Shown here piece after piece: positions 54,194-64,000 of a DNA stretch of 64,000 nucleotides (positions are counted from its first letter, which is position 1; every line of letters starts with the position of its first letter). Position numbers and translations under genes: made by a program. The notes beneath the pieces are model-generated. The model was not told where the DNA came from. It did no database searches and saw only the letters and a list, made by a program, of their open reading frames with translations. The DNA comes from Geminicoccaceae bacterium (lineage in GTDB: Bacteria; Pseudomonadota; Alphaproteobacteria; Geminicoccales; Geminicoccaceae). The DNA is taken from positions 310,001-374,000 of the forward strand of contig JACKIN010000001.1 in assembly GCA_020638495.1 (NCBI GenBank), given 5' to 3'.

Positions 54194-55191
54194 CCGGGCC
54201 CCCGCACGGCGATCCGCGCACCGTCCCCGAGGCCAGCCGGCACCGGCGAGACGACGGTCGCACCGGCTTCGACGCCGCCCGTGATCTCGACCGCCTCGGC
54301 GCCGACGATGCCGGTCGCGACCGGCTGGCGGCGGGCGCGTCCGTCGGGGCCGAGGACGAAGACGGCACCCTCCACCACGGCCGGGGCCGGGGCGAGGAGC
54401 GTCGCCTCGACCGTGCGCACGAGGATGTTCACCTCGACGGACATGCCGATGAAGAGCGGCGTGTCGTCGGGCAGCGCCAGGCGGACCCGGTAGGTCTTGA
54501 GCTCGGGGTCGCCCATGGGCGTGATCGCGTGCACGGTGGCGTCGAGCGGGCGGCCCGGAAAGGCGTCGGCCTTGAGGAGGGCCCGCTGGCCCAGGGCGAC
54601 GCGCGGGATATCCTCCTCGTTGACCGAGGCATTGACCAGGAGCGGCTGCGGCTGGCCGACCCAGGCCAGGGGCTCGCCCGGGGTCACCACCTCGCCGATC
54701 TCGCCGTCGAGGCGCAGCACCTGGCCGGCCATGGGTGCCACGATCACGTAGTCGCGCAGCTCGCTGCGCGCGCGGGTGACGGCGGCACTGTGCTGGCTGA
54801 CCGCCGCCGTCGCCTGGTCGACGCGCTCCTCGGTGGCGATGCCGCGACGCTGGAGGTCGCTCGCCCGCTGCAGGTCCTTGCGGGCGAGGTCGAGCTGCGC
54901 TTCCAGCTCGGCCACATGCGCCATGGCTGCCGAATCGTCGAGGCGGAAGAGGACGGCGCCGAGCTCCACGAAGCGGCCCTCGCAGCGGCAGGTATCGACG
55001 ATGCGCGCCCTGGCCAGCGAGGTCACCTCGGCCCAGCGATCCGGCTCGACCAGGCCGGTGGCGTAGATCACCTCCGCGGCGCTGCCCCGGGCAATCACGG
55101 CCGTGGTGACGGGCAGGGGGCGCTGCAGCCACCACCAGACGCCGAGCGCCAGGGCAGTGGCGAGGGCCGCGAGGAGAAGGAGCTTGCGCAT
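54190..55191 (-). CDS. Periplasmic adaptor (HlyD/MacA-type) of the ABC exporter
   Basis: 333 residues. A hydrophobic start (KLLLLAALATALALGVWWWLQ) anchors it. A coiled-coil hairpin is seen (AHVAELEAQLDLARKDLQRASDLQRRGIATEERVDQATAAVSQHSAAVTRARSELRDY), flanked by lipoyl-like halves: VEPDRWAEVTSLARARIVDTCRCEGRFVELGAVL and VIVAPMAGQVLRLDGEIGEVVTPGEPL. This is the layout of MacA-like adaptors. It is first in the three-gene exporter. A TolC-like outer-membrane partner is not in the window. Confidence 0.92.
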   Translation of the reverse strand: MRKLLLLAALATALALGVWWWLQRPLPVTTAVIARGSAAEVIYATGLVEPDRWAEVTSLARARIVDTCRCEGRFVELGAVLFRLDDSAAMAHVAELEAQLDLARKDLQRASDLQRRGIATEERVDQATAAVSQHSAAVTRARSELRDYVIVAPMAGQVLRLDGEIGEVVTPGEPLAWVGQPQPLLVNASVNEEDIPRVALGQRALLKADAFPGRPLDATVHAITPMGDPELKTYRVRLALPDDTPLFIGMSVEVNILVRTVEATLLAPAPAVVEGAVFVLGPDGRARRQPVATGIVGAEAVEITGGVEAGATVVSPVPAGLGDGARIAVRGPG

Positions 55192-55353
55192 GCTGTTGGC
55201 TGCCCGGCAGTTCCGGTTGAAGGCCTCGATGTCGCCCCTGGCGGGTATAGCGCAAGTCGGCTGTTCATCGCGCTTGCATCCGGTGGCATCAGAAAGGAAT
55301 ATCCGCGCGGTCGCCGGGTTGGCACCGGCGTGCAACGATCAGGGAGGCAAGTC

Positions 55354-56394
55354 TTGCGCAAGACACCCATTCACACACCGGACTCCCGGCGCTCCTTCAT
55401 CCAGAAGGCGGCCCTGTCCAGCGCTGCCGCCGGCGCCATGCTCGGCGGCTTCGGCTTCGATCCGTTCATCGCCAGCGCCATGGCCCAGGAGATGGGGCGC
55501 TCGGAGAAGCCCCTGAAGGCGGCCTTCTCGAATGCCGGCCTGCAGGCGACCTGGTGCGCCCAGGGCAAGCAGGCGGCCGAGTTCTGGGGCAAGCTCTTCA
55601 ATGTCGAGGTGACCTGGTTCGACGGCGAGCTCAGCGCGCCGAAGCAGCGTGCCGCCATCGACAACATGGCGACCCAGGACTGGGACTTCGTCGCCATCCA
55701 GGCGTTCGGCATCGGCACGCTGACCGATCCGGTCAACAAGATGATCGATCGCGGCATCCCGGTCATCGACATGGACACGCTGATCGCCCCGCTCGAGGAG
55801 ATCAACGTCCACAGCTTCCTCGCCCCGGACAACGAGTTCATGGGGGCGTCGGTGACCCAGGCGCTGGTCGACGCGATCGGCGGCGAGGGCACCATGGTGA
55901 TGACCCAGGGGGCGCTGGGCCACACCGGGGCGCAGGGGCGTGCCCGCGGCTTCTTCTCGGTCATCGAGAAGTATCCGGGCATCGAGGTGCTCGACGAGCA
56001 GCCCGCGGACTGGGACGTGACCAAGGCGTCGCGCATCTGGGACAGCCTGCTCACCAAGCACCCGAACATCTCGGCCGCCTTCTTCCACAACGACGACATG
56101 GCGCTGGCCGCCTACAACGTCATGCAGGCCCGGGGCCGGACCGACATCCTGATCGGCGGGGTGGACGCCATGCCGCCGGCCGTCGACGCGGTGCTGGAAG
56201 GGCACATGTACGCCACCGTCCGCAACCCGTCCTGCCGCATCCACGGCGGCTCGATCGTCGCCGGCGTGGCGGCGGTGCTGACCGGCGAGAAGACGGGGGA
56301 CGGCATCCCCAAGCACATCATCACCGACGGGCCGGTGGTGACCAAGGCCAACGCGCCCGGCATGCTCTGGATGCAGAAGCACTTTCTCATCTAG
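55354..56394 (+). CDS. xylF: Periplasmic sugar-binding protein, XylF/RbsB type
   Basis: 346 residues from TTG 55354, with AGGGAGG upstream. A twin-arginine signal is present (SRRSFIQKAALSSAAAGAMLGG). The mature part has the ribose/xylose-binding layout: AFSNAGLQATWCAQGKQAAEFWGKLFNVEVTWFDGE, DFVAIQAFGIGTLTDPVNKMIDRGIPVIDMDT, FFHNDDMALAAYNVMQARG and ILIGGVDAMPPAVDAVLEGHMYATVRNPS. It opens a three-gene importer in the order xylF, xylG, xylH. The exact sugar is not certain. Confidence 0.88.
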   Translation: MRKTPIHTPDSRRSFIQKAALSSAAAGAMLGGFGFDPFIASAMAQEMGRSEKPLKAAFSNAGLQATWCAQGKQAAEFWGKLFNVEVTWFDGELSAPKQRAAIDNMATQDWDFVAIQAFGIGTLTDPVNKMIDRGIPVIDMDTLIAPLEEINVHSFLAPDNEFMGASVTQALVDAIGGEGTMVMTQGALGHTGAQGRARGFFSVIEKYPGIEVLDEQPADWDVTKASRIWDSLLTKHPNISAAFFHNDDMALAAYNVMQARGRTDILIGGVDAMPPAVDAVLEGHMYATVRNPSCRIHGGSIVAGVAAVLTGEKTGDGIPKHIITDGPVVTKANAPGMLWMQKHFLI

Positions 56395-56402
56395 GGCCGG
56401 GG

Positions 56403-57911
<1,509 letters not shown>

Positions 57912-57938
57912 GCCGTTGCGCATGAGGAAACGCGATCG

Positions 57939-58910
57939 ATGAAGGTCTGGGTTCTGCGGCGGCTGACGGCGATCGCACCGCTGATCACGCTGCTTTTTCT
58001 CGTCGCGATCTTCGTCTCGGCGAGCCCGTCCTTCGCCACCATCGACAACGCCGCCAACATCCTGCGCCAGGTCTCGATCACGGCGATCATCGCGACCGGC
58101 CTCACCTTCGTCATCCTGACCGCCGAGATCGACCTGTCGGTCGCCAGCGTCGCCAACGCGGTCGGCATCCTCGTCGCCTTCTTCACCCTGCAGGCGGCCT
58201 ACGTGAACATCGCCAACGTGCCGCTGCCGGGCGGGTTCGCCATCCTCTTCGCCATCATGGCGGCCCTGGCACTCGGCGGCATCACCGCCTTCGGCGTCGT
58301 GGTGATCGGCATCCCCTCCTTCATCATGACGCTCGCCATGATGCAGATCGGCGCCGGCATCTCGGCCCTGCTGGTGCGCGGCCAGATCGCCTACAACGTG
58401 CCGGACCTCGTGAAGACGCTGGGCTCCGGCAGCATCGCCGGCATACCCTGGATCGTCATCGTCGCGACGCTCTTTCTCGCGGTCGGCCACTTCGTGCTGA
58501 GCTACACGCGCTTCGGCCGCTACGTCTACATGGTCGGCGGCAACCGCGAGGCGGCCGAGTATGCCGGGGTCAACGTCAAGCTGATCGTGGCGGCGGTGAT
58601 GATCATCGGCGCCTTCTGCTCGGGCGTCGCCGGGATGCTCGGCGTCGCCTATTACGGCAGCGCGCAGCAGAACCAGTTCGACGACTTCCTGCTCGATTCC
58701 ATCGCCGCGGTCGTGGTCGGCGGCACCAGCCTGTTCGGCGGCCGGGGTGGCATCCCCAACACCATCATCGGCCTCTTCGTGCTGGGCGTGCTCAACAACG
58801 GCCTCGACCATGTCGACATCGACAGCTTCCTGAAGATCCTGATTCGCGGCCTGATCCTGCTCCTGGCGCTGGTGATCAACGTCTACGCGCAGAAGATCCG
58901 GGCCGACTGA
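57939..58910 (+). CDS. xylH: Sugar ABC importer permease, XylH/RbsC type
   Basis: 323 residues with eight or more hydrophobic segments. The typical features of the BPD_transp_2 family are visible: VLTAEIDLSVASVANAVGILVAFF, IGIPSFIMTLAMMQIGAGISALLVRGQ, and VGGNREAAEYAGVNVKLIVAAVMIIGAFCSGVAGMLGVAYYGSAQ, with GGTSLFGGRGGIPNTIIGLFVLGVLNNGLD near the end. It forms the channel for the binding protein and ATPase upstream. Confidence 0.93.
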   Translation: MKVWVLRRLTAIAPLITLLFLVAIFVSASPSFATIDNAANILRQVSITAIIATGLTFVILTAEIDLSVASVANAVGILVAFFTLQAAYVNIANVPLPGGFAILFAIMAALALGGITAFGVVVIGIPSFIMTLAMMQIGAGISALLVRGQIAYNVPDLVKTLGSGSIAGIPWIVIVATLFLAVGHFVLSYTRFGRYVYMVGGNREAAEYAGVNVKLIVAAVMIIGAFCSGVAGMLGVAYYGSAQQNQFDDFLLDSIAAVVVGGTSLFGGRGGIPNTIIGLFVLGVLNNGLDHVDIDSFLKILIRGLILLLALVINVYAQKIRAD

Positions 58911-58919
58911 CGCCCCCTG

Positions 58920-61052
58920 CTACTCGTCCGGCGCCTCGGCCGCGGCCTTCCTCGCCTCGTCCAGGAGCTGGCCGCAGGGCGCGTCCTCGGCGAGCCCGAG
59001 GTCGAAGAAGGGGACGAGGGCGGCGATGGGTGCCAGCAGCCAGCCGAGCGTGTTGCTCTCGACCTCGCCAGGGGCCGGGGCGATCGTCGGCGAGCGCCAG
59101 TCGCCCTCCACCTGCAGCGGCTGGTTGCCGCTGAGCAGGCTCGGGTCCTTCGGGTGCGCCTCGATCAGGAGGTCCATGGTCTCGGCTTCGAGATCGATCG
59201 TGCCGGCGGCCGTGAGCTTGGTGTCGGCCGTGTCGAGCAGGAGCGGTCGCGCCGTGGCGATGCCCCGGGCGACCTGGAGGTTGGCGACGCCGCAGCGGAT
59301 CGGCACGCGATTCGCCGCGTCGTCCGGGGTGATGAGCGTGATCAGGCCCTCCATCAGATCGAGGCCGACGGCCTCGACCAGGAAGGCATCGAGCGAGCCG
59401 TCGGACATGACCAGCCCGACCTGCCCGTCGCTGCTGCCCAGCAGGTCGGCCAGGGAATAGCCCCGGCCTTCGAGGCGGACCCGGCCGTCCACGCGGCCGG
59501 CCGCCTCGTTCGCCTCGCCGATCCGGGCCAGCATGTCGTGCAGGCTGAGGTTGGTGAGGCGCAGATCGACGCGGCCGACCGGCGGGCGCTGGGTGGTGTC
59601 GAACGAGAAGAAGAGGACCAGCCGGCCGTCGGCGAGGCCGGTCGTGAACGGGTCGATGGTGATCCAGCCCTCGCGGGTGACCAGATGGATGGCGAGGCGG
59701 TCGATCGGGAAGAGCTCGGAGCGGACCTCCGCGGCGTCCAGCTCGATGTCGAGATCGATGCCGCGCCAGATCGCCGGGTCGATCCGGAAGTCGGGGATGA
59801 GCCTCGGCCGCTGATCGAGCGTCTGCGCCTCCTGCCGCTGCTCGGGGCTCGCGGTCTCGCCGGCGCCGGTTTGCGGCGGGAGGCCCACGATGGGGAAGAG
59901 GTCGTCGAAATCGAGGGAGCGGCTCCGGAGGTCGGCCTCGACGGCGAGCGGCTGCGCGGCCCGGTCGATCCGCAGGCTGCCGGCGATGTCGCTGTCGCCG
60001 ATCGTGCCGCTGATGCCGTCCAGCGTCAGCACCGATCCTTCCCGGGTGAGCTCGCCCTCGAGGTCGTAGGGTGGCGTGTCGATCTGCGCCAGGCCCAGGC
60101 TGGCGAGGATGGGGCCGGGATTGGGGCCCGCCGCGCGGAACGTGCCGTGCAGGGCGGTTGCGGCGCCGAAGTGATCGACGCTGCCGTCGAACTGCAGGGT
60201 CGTCCGGTCGATGGTGAGCCGAGCGTCGACCACCGCACCTTCGCCCTGCAGCTCGCCCTCGAGATCGAGCTCGAATGCGGGGAGGGTCGGGACGGCGAGG
60301 CCGAGCGTGGCGAGGAAATCGGCGAAGGCGTCGCCGGCCTCCAGATCGAGGGAGAACGTGCCCGCCGCGGGCTGCATGGCGGCCGTGATCGATGTGCTGG
60401 CCGCGTCGAGCGTCGCCTGCAGCGGCTCGTCGGCGCCGTCGACGAGCGCCTGCCTCGACGGCCCGCTGCCCTCGATCGACAGCGGCGCATCGCCGAGCCG
60501 GCCGGCACCGGTCAGGGTCAAGGGTTCGGTCGCACCCCAGTTGCCCTCCAGCTCGTCGAGCACGAGCGTGACGTCTCGCTCGCCATCGCGGTAGTCGATC
60601 TGCGCATCTTCCACGACGAGGTGGCGGATGAGCGGTGGGATCGGCGGGCCGTCGGTCGATGGCGTCGGCCGCTCCGCCGGCTGCCAGTTCAGCGTTCCGT
60701 CCTCGCCCCGCACGACCTCCGCATCGACCCCCTCGACCTCGACGTTCGGCAGGACGATGTCACCGTGCAGGAGCGGCCCCAGTGCCAGCTCCGCCGCCGC
60801 CCGATCGACGGTCGCCAGCTCCTCGTCCTCGCTGTTGGCGATGGCGAGAGGCCCCAGCGTCAGGCGCAGGGCGCCGTCCTTCCACGCCAGGTCCGGCGCG
60901 TCCCCCAGCTCGATGTCGTAGCCCGTGGCGGCGCTGGCCCGCGCCTCGATCACGCCGTTGAGCCAGCCCTGCCGCAGGGCCAGCCAGGCGCCGGCCAGCA
61001 GGACGGTCGGCAGGCCGACGATCAGCAGAAGAGCATACAGGATCCAGCGCAG
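58920..61052 (-). CDS. AsmA-family protein with a probable CTG start
   Basis: About 710 residues. The frame runs from an upstream stop at 61130-61128 without any ATG, GTG or TTG before a GTG at 60953, but that GTG would cut off the membrane helix. The frame codes LRWILYALLLIVGLPTVLLAGAWLALRQGWLNGVIEARASAATGYD, the AsmA N-terminus, and CTG 61052 is preceded by CGGAGAAA at the right spacing. So a CTG, or ATC at 61055, is the likely start. The rest has AsmA features, such as LAWKDGALRLTLGPLAIANSEDEELATV and the C-terminal GRGYSLADLLGSSDGQVGLVMSDG. AsmA proteins act in lipid transport to the outer membrane. Confidence 0.75.
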   Translation of the reverse strand: MRWILYALLLIVGLPTVLLAGAWLALRQGWLNGVIEARASAATGYDIELGDAPDLAWKDGALRLTLGPLAIANSEDEELATVDRAAAELALGPLLHGDIVLPNVEVEGVDAEVVRGEDGTLNWQPAERPTPSTDGPPIPPLIRHLVVEDAQIDYRDGERDVTLVLDELEGNWGATEPLTLTGAGRLGDAPLSIEGSGPSRQALVDGADEPLQATLDAASTSITAAMQPAAGTFSLDLEAGDAFADFLATLGLAVPTLPAFELDLEGELQGEGAVVDARLTIDRTTLQFDGSVDHFGAATALHGTFRAAGPNPGPILASLGLAQIDTPPYDLEGELTREGSVLTLDGISGTIGDSDIAGSLRIDRAAQPLAVEADLRSRSLDFDDLFPIVGLPPQTGAGETASPEQRQEAQTLDQRPRLIPDFRIDPAIWRGIDLDIELDAAEVRSELFPIDRLAIHLVTREGWITIDPFTTGLADGRLVLFFSFDTTQRPPVGRVDLRLTNLSLHDMLARIGEANEAAGRVDGRVRLEGRGYSLADLLGSSDGQVGLVMSDGSLDAFLVEAVGLDLMEGLITLITPDDAANRVPIRCGVANLQVARGIATARPLLLDTADTKLTAAGTIDLEAETMDLLIEAHPKDPSLLSGNQPLQVEGDWRSPTIAPAPGEVESNTLGWLLAPIAALVPFFDLGLAEDAPCGQLLDEARKAAAEAPDE

Positions 61053-61127
61053 GATATTTCTCCGGTCGATCGTCCTGTCGAGGCGACGCGGACATGCAAC
61101 GAACCGGCGGGCAACGCTATGGTTGCG

Positions 61128-61796
61128 TCAGACCTCGGCCCACATCCGTAGAAGATTGTGGAAGGTCTTGGTGATCGTGTCGAACTCGGTGGTCTTGCCG
61201 TGCTGGTCGAAGAGGCTGCGGCGGGCCGTGTCGAGCTCGTGGAGCAGCTCCCGCTGTGCCGGGTCGCGGATCATGCTCTGCACCCAGGAGACCGCGACGA
61301 GGCGCTGGCCCCGGGTCACCTCGGCGACGCGGTGCAGGGCCGAGGTGGGATAGAGCACGAGCGCGCCCGCCGGCAGCTTGATCTCCTGCTCGCCATAGGT
61401 GCTCTCGATGACGAGCTCGCCGCCGTCGTACTTCTCGGGATCCTCGAGGAAGAGCGTGAAGGACATGTCGGAGCGGATCGGCGGGCGACCCGACATGACG
61501 GCGTTGTCGACATGGCTGCCGTATGCCATGCCCGGCTCGTAGCGCGCCACGAGCGGAGTCCGGACGATCAGCGGCCGGGCCACCATCTCGAACTCGAGGC
61601 TGGCGAGCACGGCATTCAGGATGGTCTGCTGGATCTTCTGGGCCTGCGGGCCCTGCTCGAGCTGGCTGTTCTTCTTGACCGACTGGCCGAACTTGCCGGC
61701 CGTCGCCGCACCGTCGGTGAAGCGCAGCGAGCGGAGCTCGGACCTGAGCAGGGCCACGGCCTTGAAATCGAGAATGTCGGGGATGACGGAGATCAT
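61128..61796 (-). CDS. PKHD-type Fe(II)/2-oxoglutarate dioxygenase (YbiX/PiuC family)
   Basis: 222 residues. The iron ligands are His and Asp in YGSHVDNAVMSG and His in LYPTSALHRVAEVTRGQRLVAVSWVQS, with Arg for 2-oxoglutarate in the latter. The N-terminal part has FGQSVKKNSQLEQGPQAQ, also typical of this group. Members often sit with iron-uptake genes, but none is adjacent here. The ATG is preceded by no strong ribosome-binding site. Confidence 0.93.
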   Translation of the reverse strand: MISVIPDILDFKAVALLRSELRSLRFTDGAATAGKFGQSVKKNSQLEQGPQAQKIQQTILNAVLASLEFEMVARPLIVRTPLVARYEPGMAYGSHVDNAVMSGRPPIRSDMSFTLFLEDPEKYDGGELVIESTYGEQEIKLPAGALVLYPTSALHRVAEVTRGQRLVAVSWVQSMIRDPAQRELLHELDTARRSLFDQHGKTTEFDTITKTFHNLLRMWAEV

Positions 61797-61836
61797 GGGT
61801 GCCGGCCTCCCTGGCGATGGCGGGCGATCGGGCCGC

Positions 61837-62619
61837 TCACCAGAGCGTGTAGCCGCCGTCGATGACCAGGGCGGCGCCCGTCATGAAGCGGCTGGCGTCG
61901 GAGGCGAGGTAGAGGGCGAGCGGGCCCAGGTCCCGGGGGTCGCCCGTGATGCCCATCGGCGTGCGGGCGACGACGCCCTCGATCACCTCCGGCTTCTCCC
62001 TGGCCCAGCGCTCGTTGGCTTCGGTCATGAACACCCCCGGGCAGATGGCGTTGACGGTGACGCCGAAGGGCGCCCAGTCGGCGGCCACCGCCCGGGTGAA
62101 CTGCAGGACGGCCGCCTTCGCCGTCTCGTAGTGGCGGCCGCCGATGTTCTGCCCGGCGACGAAGGCGTTGATCGAGGCGATATTGATGATCCGCCCGCCC
62201 CGGCCGCGCTCGAGCATCGTCGCCCCGACGAGGCGCGTGCAGATGAAGGTGCTGGTCAGGTTCAGGTCGATCAGCTCCTGCCAGCGGGCGGTCGACATCT
62301 CGGTGAGCGGCGCCGGGTCGCGGCGGCCGCCGATATTGTTGATCAGGATGTCGATCGGCCCGTGCTCGGCGAGCACGCCCTGGATGGCCGCCTCGCAGCT
62401 CGCCGGCACGCCGAGGTCGGCCTGGACGGTATCGATCTTGCGGCCGGTGGCGCCGAGGGCGGTGGCCGCCTCCTCGAGGCGCGCCGCGTCGCGGCCGGCG
62501 ATGACGAGGTCGGCACCGGCTTCGGCCAGGGCGGTGGCCATGGCGCGGCCGAGGCCGCGGCTGCCGCCGGTGACGAGGGCGCGCTTGCCGTCGAGGCGAA
62601 ACCGATCGAGCACCGTCAT
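61837..62619 (-). CDS. Short-chain dehydrogenase/reductase (SDR)
   Basis: 260 residues. The cofactor site is ALVTGGSRGLGRAMATALAEAGADLVIAGRDA; catalytic residues are Ser in IINIASINAF and Tyr/Lys in GGRHYETAKAAVLQF; NNIGG is the conserved Asn motif. It is of the 3-ketoacyl reductase/gluconate 5-dehydrogenase style, and its ATG overlaps the aldo/keto reductase stop, so the two oxidoreductases are cotranscribed and may act in one sugar pathway. Confidence 0.92.
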   Translation of the reverse strand: MTVLDRFRLDGKRALVTGGSRGLGRAMATALAEAGADLVIAGRDAARLEEAATALGATGRKIDTVQADLGVPASCEAAIQGVLAEHGPIDILINNIGGRRDPAPLTEMSTARWQELIDLNLTSTFICTRLVGATMLERGRGGRIINIASINAFVAGQNIGGRHYETAKAAVLQFTRAVAADWAPFGVTVNAICPGVFMTEANERWAREKPEVIEGVVARTPMGITGDPRDLGPLALYLASDASRFMTGAALVIDGGYTLW

Positions 62620-63641
62620 GACGGCGTCGGCGCGTCCTGGCGGACCAGCCCCTCGTGCTTCAGCTCGGCCCAGAGGTCGCCCGGGATCGGCGTCGTGAAG
62701 GTCTCGACGTTCTCGTTGATCTCCGCCGCCGAGCGGGCACCGGGGATGATGCTCGCAACCCGGTCGTGGCCGAGCGGGAACTGCAGCGCCGCGGCCTTGA
62801 GCGGCACGTTGTGGCGGCCGCAGACGGCCTCGATCCGCCCGACGCGCTCCATGATCTCGGGCGGTGCGTCCTGGTAGTTGTACTTGGCACCGGGCACGGC
62901 GCCGGTGGCGAGGATGCCGGAATTGTAGGGGCCGCCGATGAAGAGCGAGACATTGGCCTCCTCGCACCAGGGCAGGAGCTCGTCGAGGGCACCCTGCTCG
63001 AGCAGGGTGTAGCGGCCGGCGAGGAGGAAGCAGTCGAAGACGCCGGCGCGGCCGAACTCGAGCATGGCCTGCACCTCGTTGACGCCGGCGCCGATGGCCT
63101 TGACCGTGCCGCTGTCGCGCAGCTCGCGCAGCGCCTTGTAGCCCGAGCCCATGAGCTCCTCGAGCTTCGCCTTGCGGGCTGCCTCGCTGCCATGCGTCCA
63201 GATGTCGATGTCGTGCACCAGGAGCACGTCGATGCGGTGCGTGGCGAGGCGCTGCAGGCTGTCCTCGAAGGAGCGCATCACGCCGTCATAGGTGTAGTCG
63301 AAGACCGCCTCGAAGGGGTGGTAGTCGACGAAGTTGCGGGTGTCGATGCCGAGCGCCGGGTCCTTCGCCTTGAGCACCCGGCCGATCTTGGTCGAGAGGA
63401 CCCATTCGTCGCGCGGGTGCTGGCGCATGAAATGGCCGATGCGGTGCTCGGACATGCCGTGCCCGTAGAGGGGGGCCGTGTCGTAGAACCGGATGCCGGC
63501 GGCCCAGGCGGCCTCCAGCGTGGCCTTCGCGTCCTCGTCGGAGCACTTGCGGTAGAGGTTGCCGAGCGGCACCCCGCCGAAGCCGTGCGTCGTGACCTCG
63601 ACCTCGGAGCCGCCGAGCCGGCGGCGTTCCTGCATGTCCAT
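62616..63641 (-). CDS. Aldo/keto reductase, D-threo-aldose/L-fucose dehydrogenase type
   Basis: 341 residues from ATG 63641, with GAGGGGG eight bases upstream. The fold is marked by the catalytic Asp/Tyr in IRFYDTAPLYGHGMSEHRIG and Lys in VLSTKIGRVL, and His in DVLLVHDIDIWTHG. The stretch FDYTYDGVMRSFEDSLQRLATHRID is typical of the aldose dehydrogenase (L-fucose, L-galactose, pyridoxal 4-dehydrogenase) branch. With the SDR downstream it suggests sugar oxidation. Confidence 0.92.
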   Translation of the reverse strand: MDMQERRRLGGSEVEVTTHGFGGVPLGNLYRKCSDEDAKATLEAAWAAGIRFYDTAPLYGHGMSEHRIGHFMRQHPRDEWVLSTKIGRVLKAKDPALGIDTRNFVDYHPFEAVFDYTYDGVMRSFEDSLQRLATHRIDVLLVHDIDIWTHGSEAARKAKLEELMGSGYKALRELRDSGTVKAIGAGVNEVQAMLEFGRAGVFDCFLLAGRYTLLEQGALDELLPWCEEANVSLFIGGPYNSGILATGAVPGAKYNYQDAPPEIMERVGRIEAVCGRHNVPLKAAALQFPLGHDRVASIIPGARSAAEINENVETFTTPIPGDLWAELKHEGLVRQDAPTPS

Positions 63642-63723
63642 GGTGCGTCCCCCTCTGTGCCGCGTCGGCGCCACTAACCGTCCGGGCACCACCCGCGTCA
63701 AGCGCCGAGGCGATGGAACGGGG

Positions 63724-63758
63724 CGCGACAAAAGAAAGGAGGGCGCTGGGCGCCCTCC
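63724..63758 (-). terminator. Intrinsic terminator of the PRC-barrel gene
   Basis: On the minus strand GGAGGGCGC (63758-63750) and GCGCCCTCC (63746-63738) form a 9-bp stem with a 3-base loop, followed at once by TTTCTTTTG. This is the best terminator in the window and lies 27 bases past the PRC-barrel stop. Confidence 0.8.
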
Positions 63759-63784
63759 GAGTCCTCCGGCCGTCGGGGACGTGC

Positions 63785-64000
63785 TCAATCGCGGTCGGGG
63801 GACCAGATGCCGTCCTCCTCCTCGTAGGTCGGCAGGGCCTCGAGCGACGACTGGTCCATCATCACCAGGAGGTCGCCACTGCCCTCCTCCACCGTGATGT
63901 CCTCGATGTCGATGGCCACACGACTTTCGCCGATGCCGAGGAAGCCGCCGATATCTGCCACGACCTTGGTGATGTGATTGTTGCCGTCGACCATCAGGTC
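63785..64000 (-). CDS. PRC-barrel domain protein (partial, 5' end beyond the window)
   Basis: 72 codons are present to the window edge. The residues DLMVDGNNHITKVVADIGGFLGIGESRVAIDIEDI are the second half of a PRC-barrel domain (the VDG...GGFLGIG motif). The acidic tail ends YEEEDGIWSPDRD. An ATG at 63994 is probably internal. PRC-barrel proteins are often stress or envelope proteins in alphaproteobacteria. Its terminator follows. Confidence 0.82.
   Translation of the reverse strand, partial: DLMVDGNNHITKVVADIGGFLGIGESRVAIDIEDITVEEGSGDLLVMMDQSSLEALPTYEEEDGIWSPDRD

Noticed and set aside
58920..60953. AsmA protein starting at GTG 60953
   Set aside because: This would remove the conserved N-terminal membrane helix that the same frame encodes just upstream.

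Overview
The window is about 64 kb of high-GC DNA (roughly 70 percent by eye) packed with ordinary bacterial genes, many joined by 4-base ATGA, GTGA or TTGA stop/start overlaps. It looks like an alphaproteobacterial chromosome. The evidence is the cluster maf, coaE, dnaQ, secB, fxsA, timA, mltA and smr, a DUF1150 gene and a TimA/Tim44-like protein, all typical of that class. A Rhodospirillales or Geminicoccales-like host is my guess; nothing in the sequence proves the genus. No rRNA, tRNA, CRISPR array, insertion sequence or phage gene was seen.

Layout. 1-2072: end of a binding protein and two MalF/MalG-type permeases of a sugar ABC importer. 2183-3568: a DUF2235 hydrolase with a C-terminal PilZ-like domain. 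3575-8109: alpha-glucan genes, glgX facing an amylosucrase. 8155-9144: MsrP, a periplasmic methionine sulfoxide reductase. 9145-20498: the most unusual region, described below. 20495-30367: a sugar-acid dehydratase, a lone MNT nucleotidyltransferase, an alcohol dehydrogenase, a metallo-beta-lactamase-fold hydrolase, a Lon-like protease, a glyoxalase-fold protein and a taurine/nitrate-type ABC importer. 30441-33902: lutABC with an Smr gene. 33931-38495: mltA, timA, fxsA, a phosphatase, secB and a branched-chain aminotransferase. 38645-45814: a MarR/OmpR/EnvZ regulatory set, DUF1150, maf, a lipoprotein, coaE, dnaQ and icd. 45853-50424: a copper-resistance operon behind a CueR-type promoter, and a MipA/OmpV porin. 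50507-55191: an adenylate cyclase and a MacAB-like exporter. 55354-58910: xylFGH-type sugar importer. 58920-64000: AsmA-like protein, PKHD dioxygenase, SDR, aldo/keto reductase and the end of a PRC-barrel protein.

The candidate new system is the 9.2-20.5 kb region. A near-perfect sigma-54 promoter (9458-9473) is preceded by three 13-bp half-palindromes at an exact 18-bp pitch plus a fourth site. It drives a short secreted protein, a secreted Met/Gly repeat protein, a membrane-anchored five-heme cytochrome, a Tat-exported molybdopterin oxidoreductase, its four-cluster iron-sulfur subunit, a TorD chaperone, a polyferredoxin, an unknown protein, a histidine kinase with a c-type heme motif in its sensor domain, and an NtrC-family activator with a GAFTGA loop. 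The last two genes plausibly close the circuit by activating the promoter at the front. No DmsC/NrfD membrane subunit is present, so the cytochrome probably links the enzyme to the membrane. The substrate is unknown.
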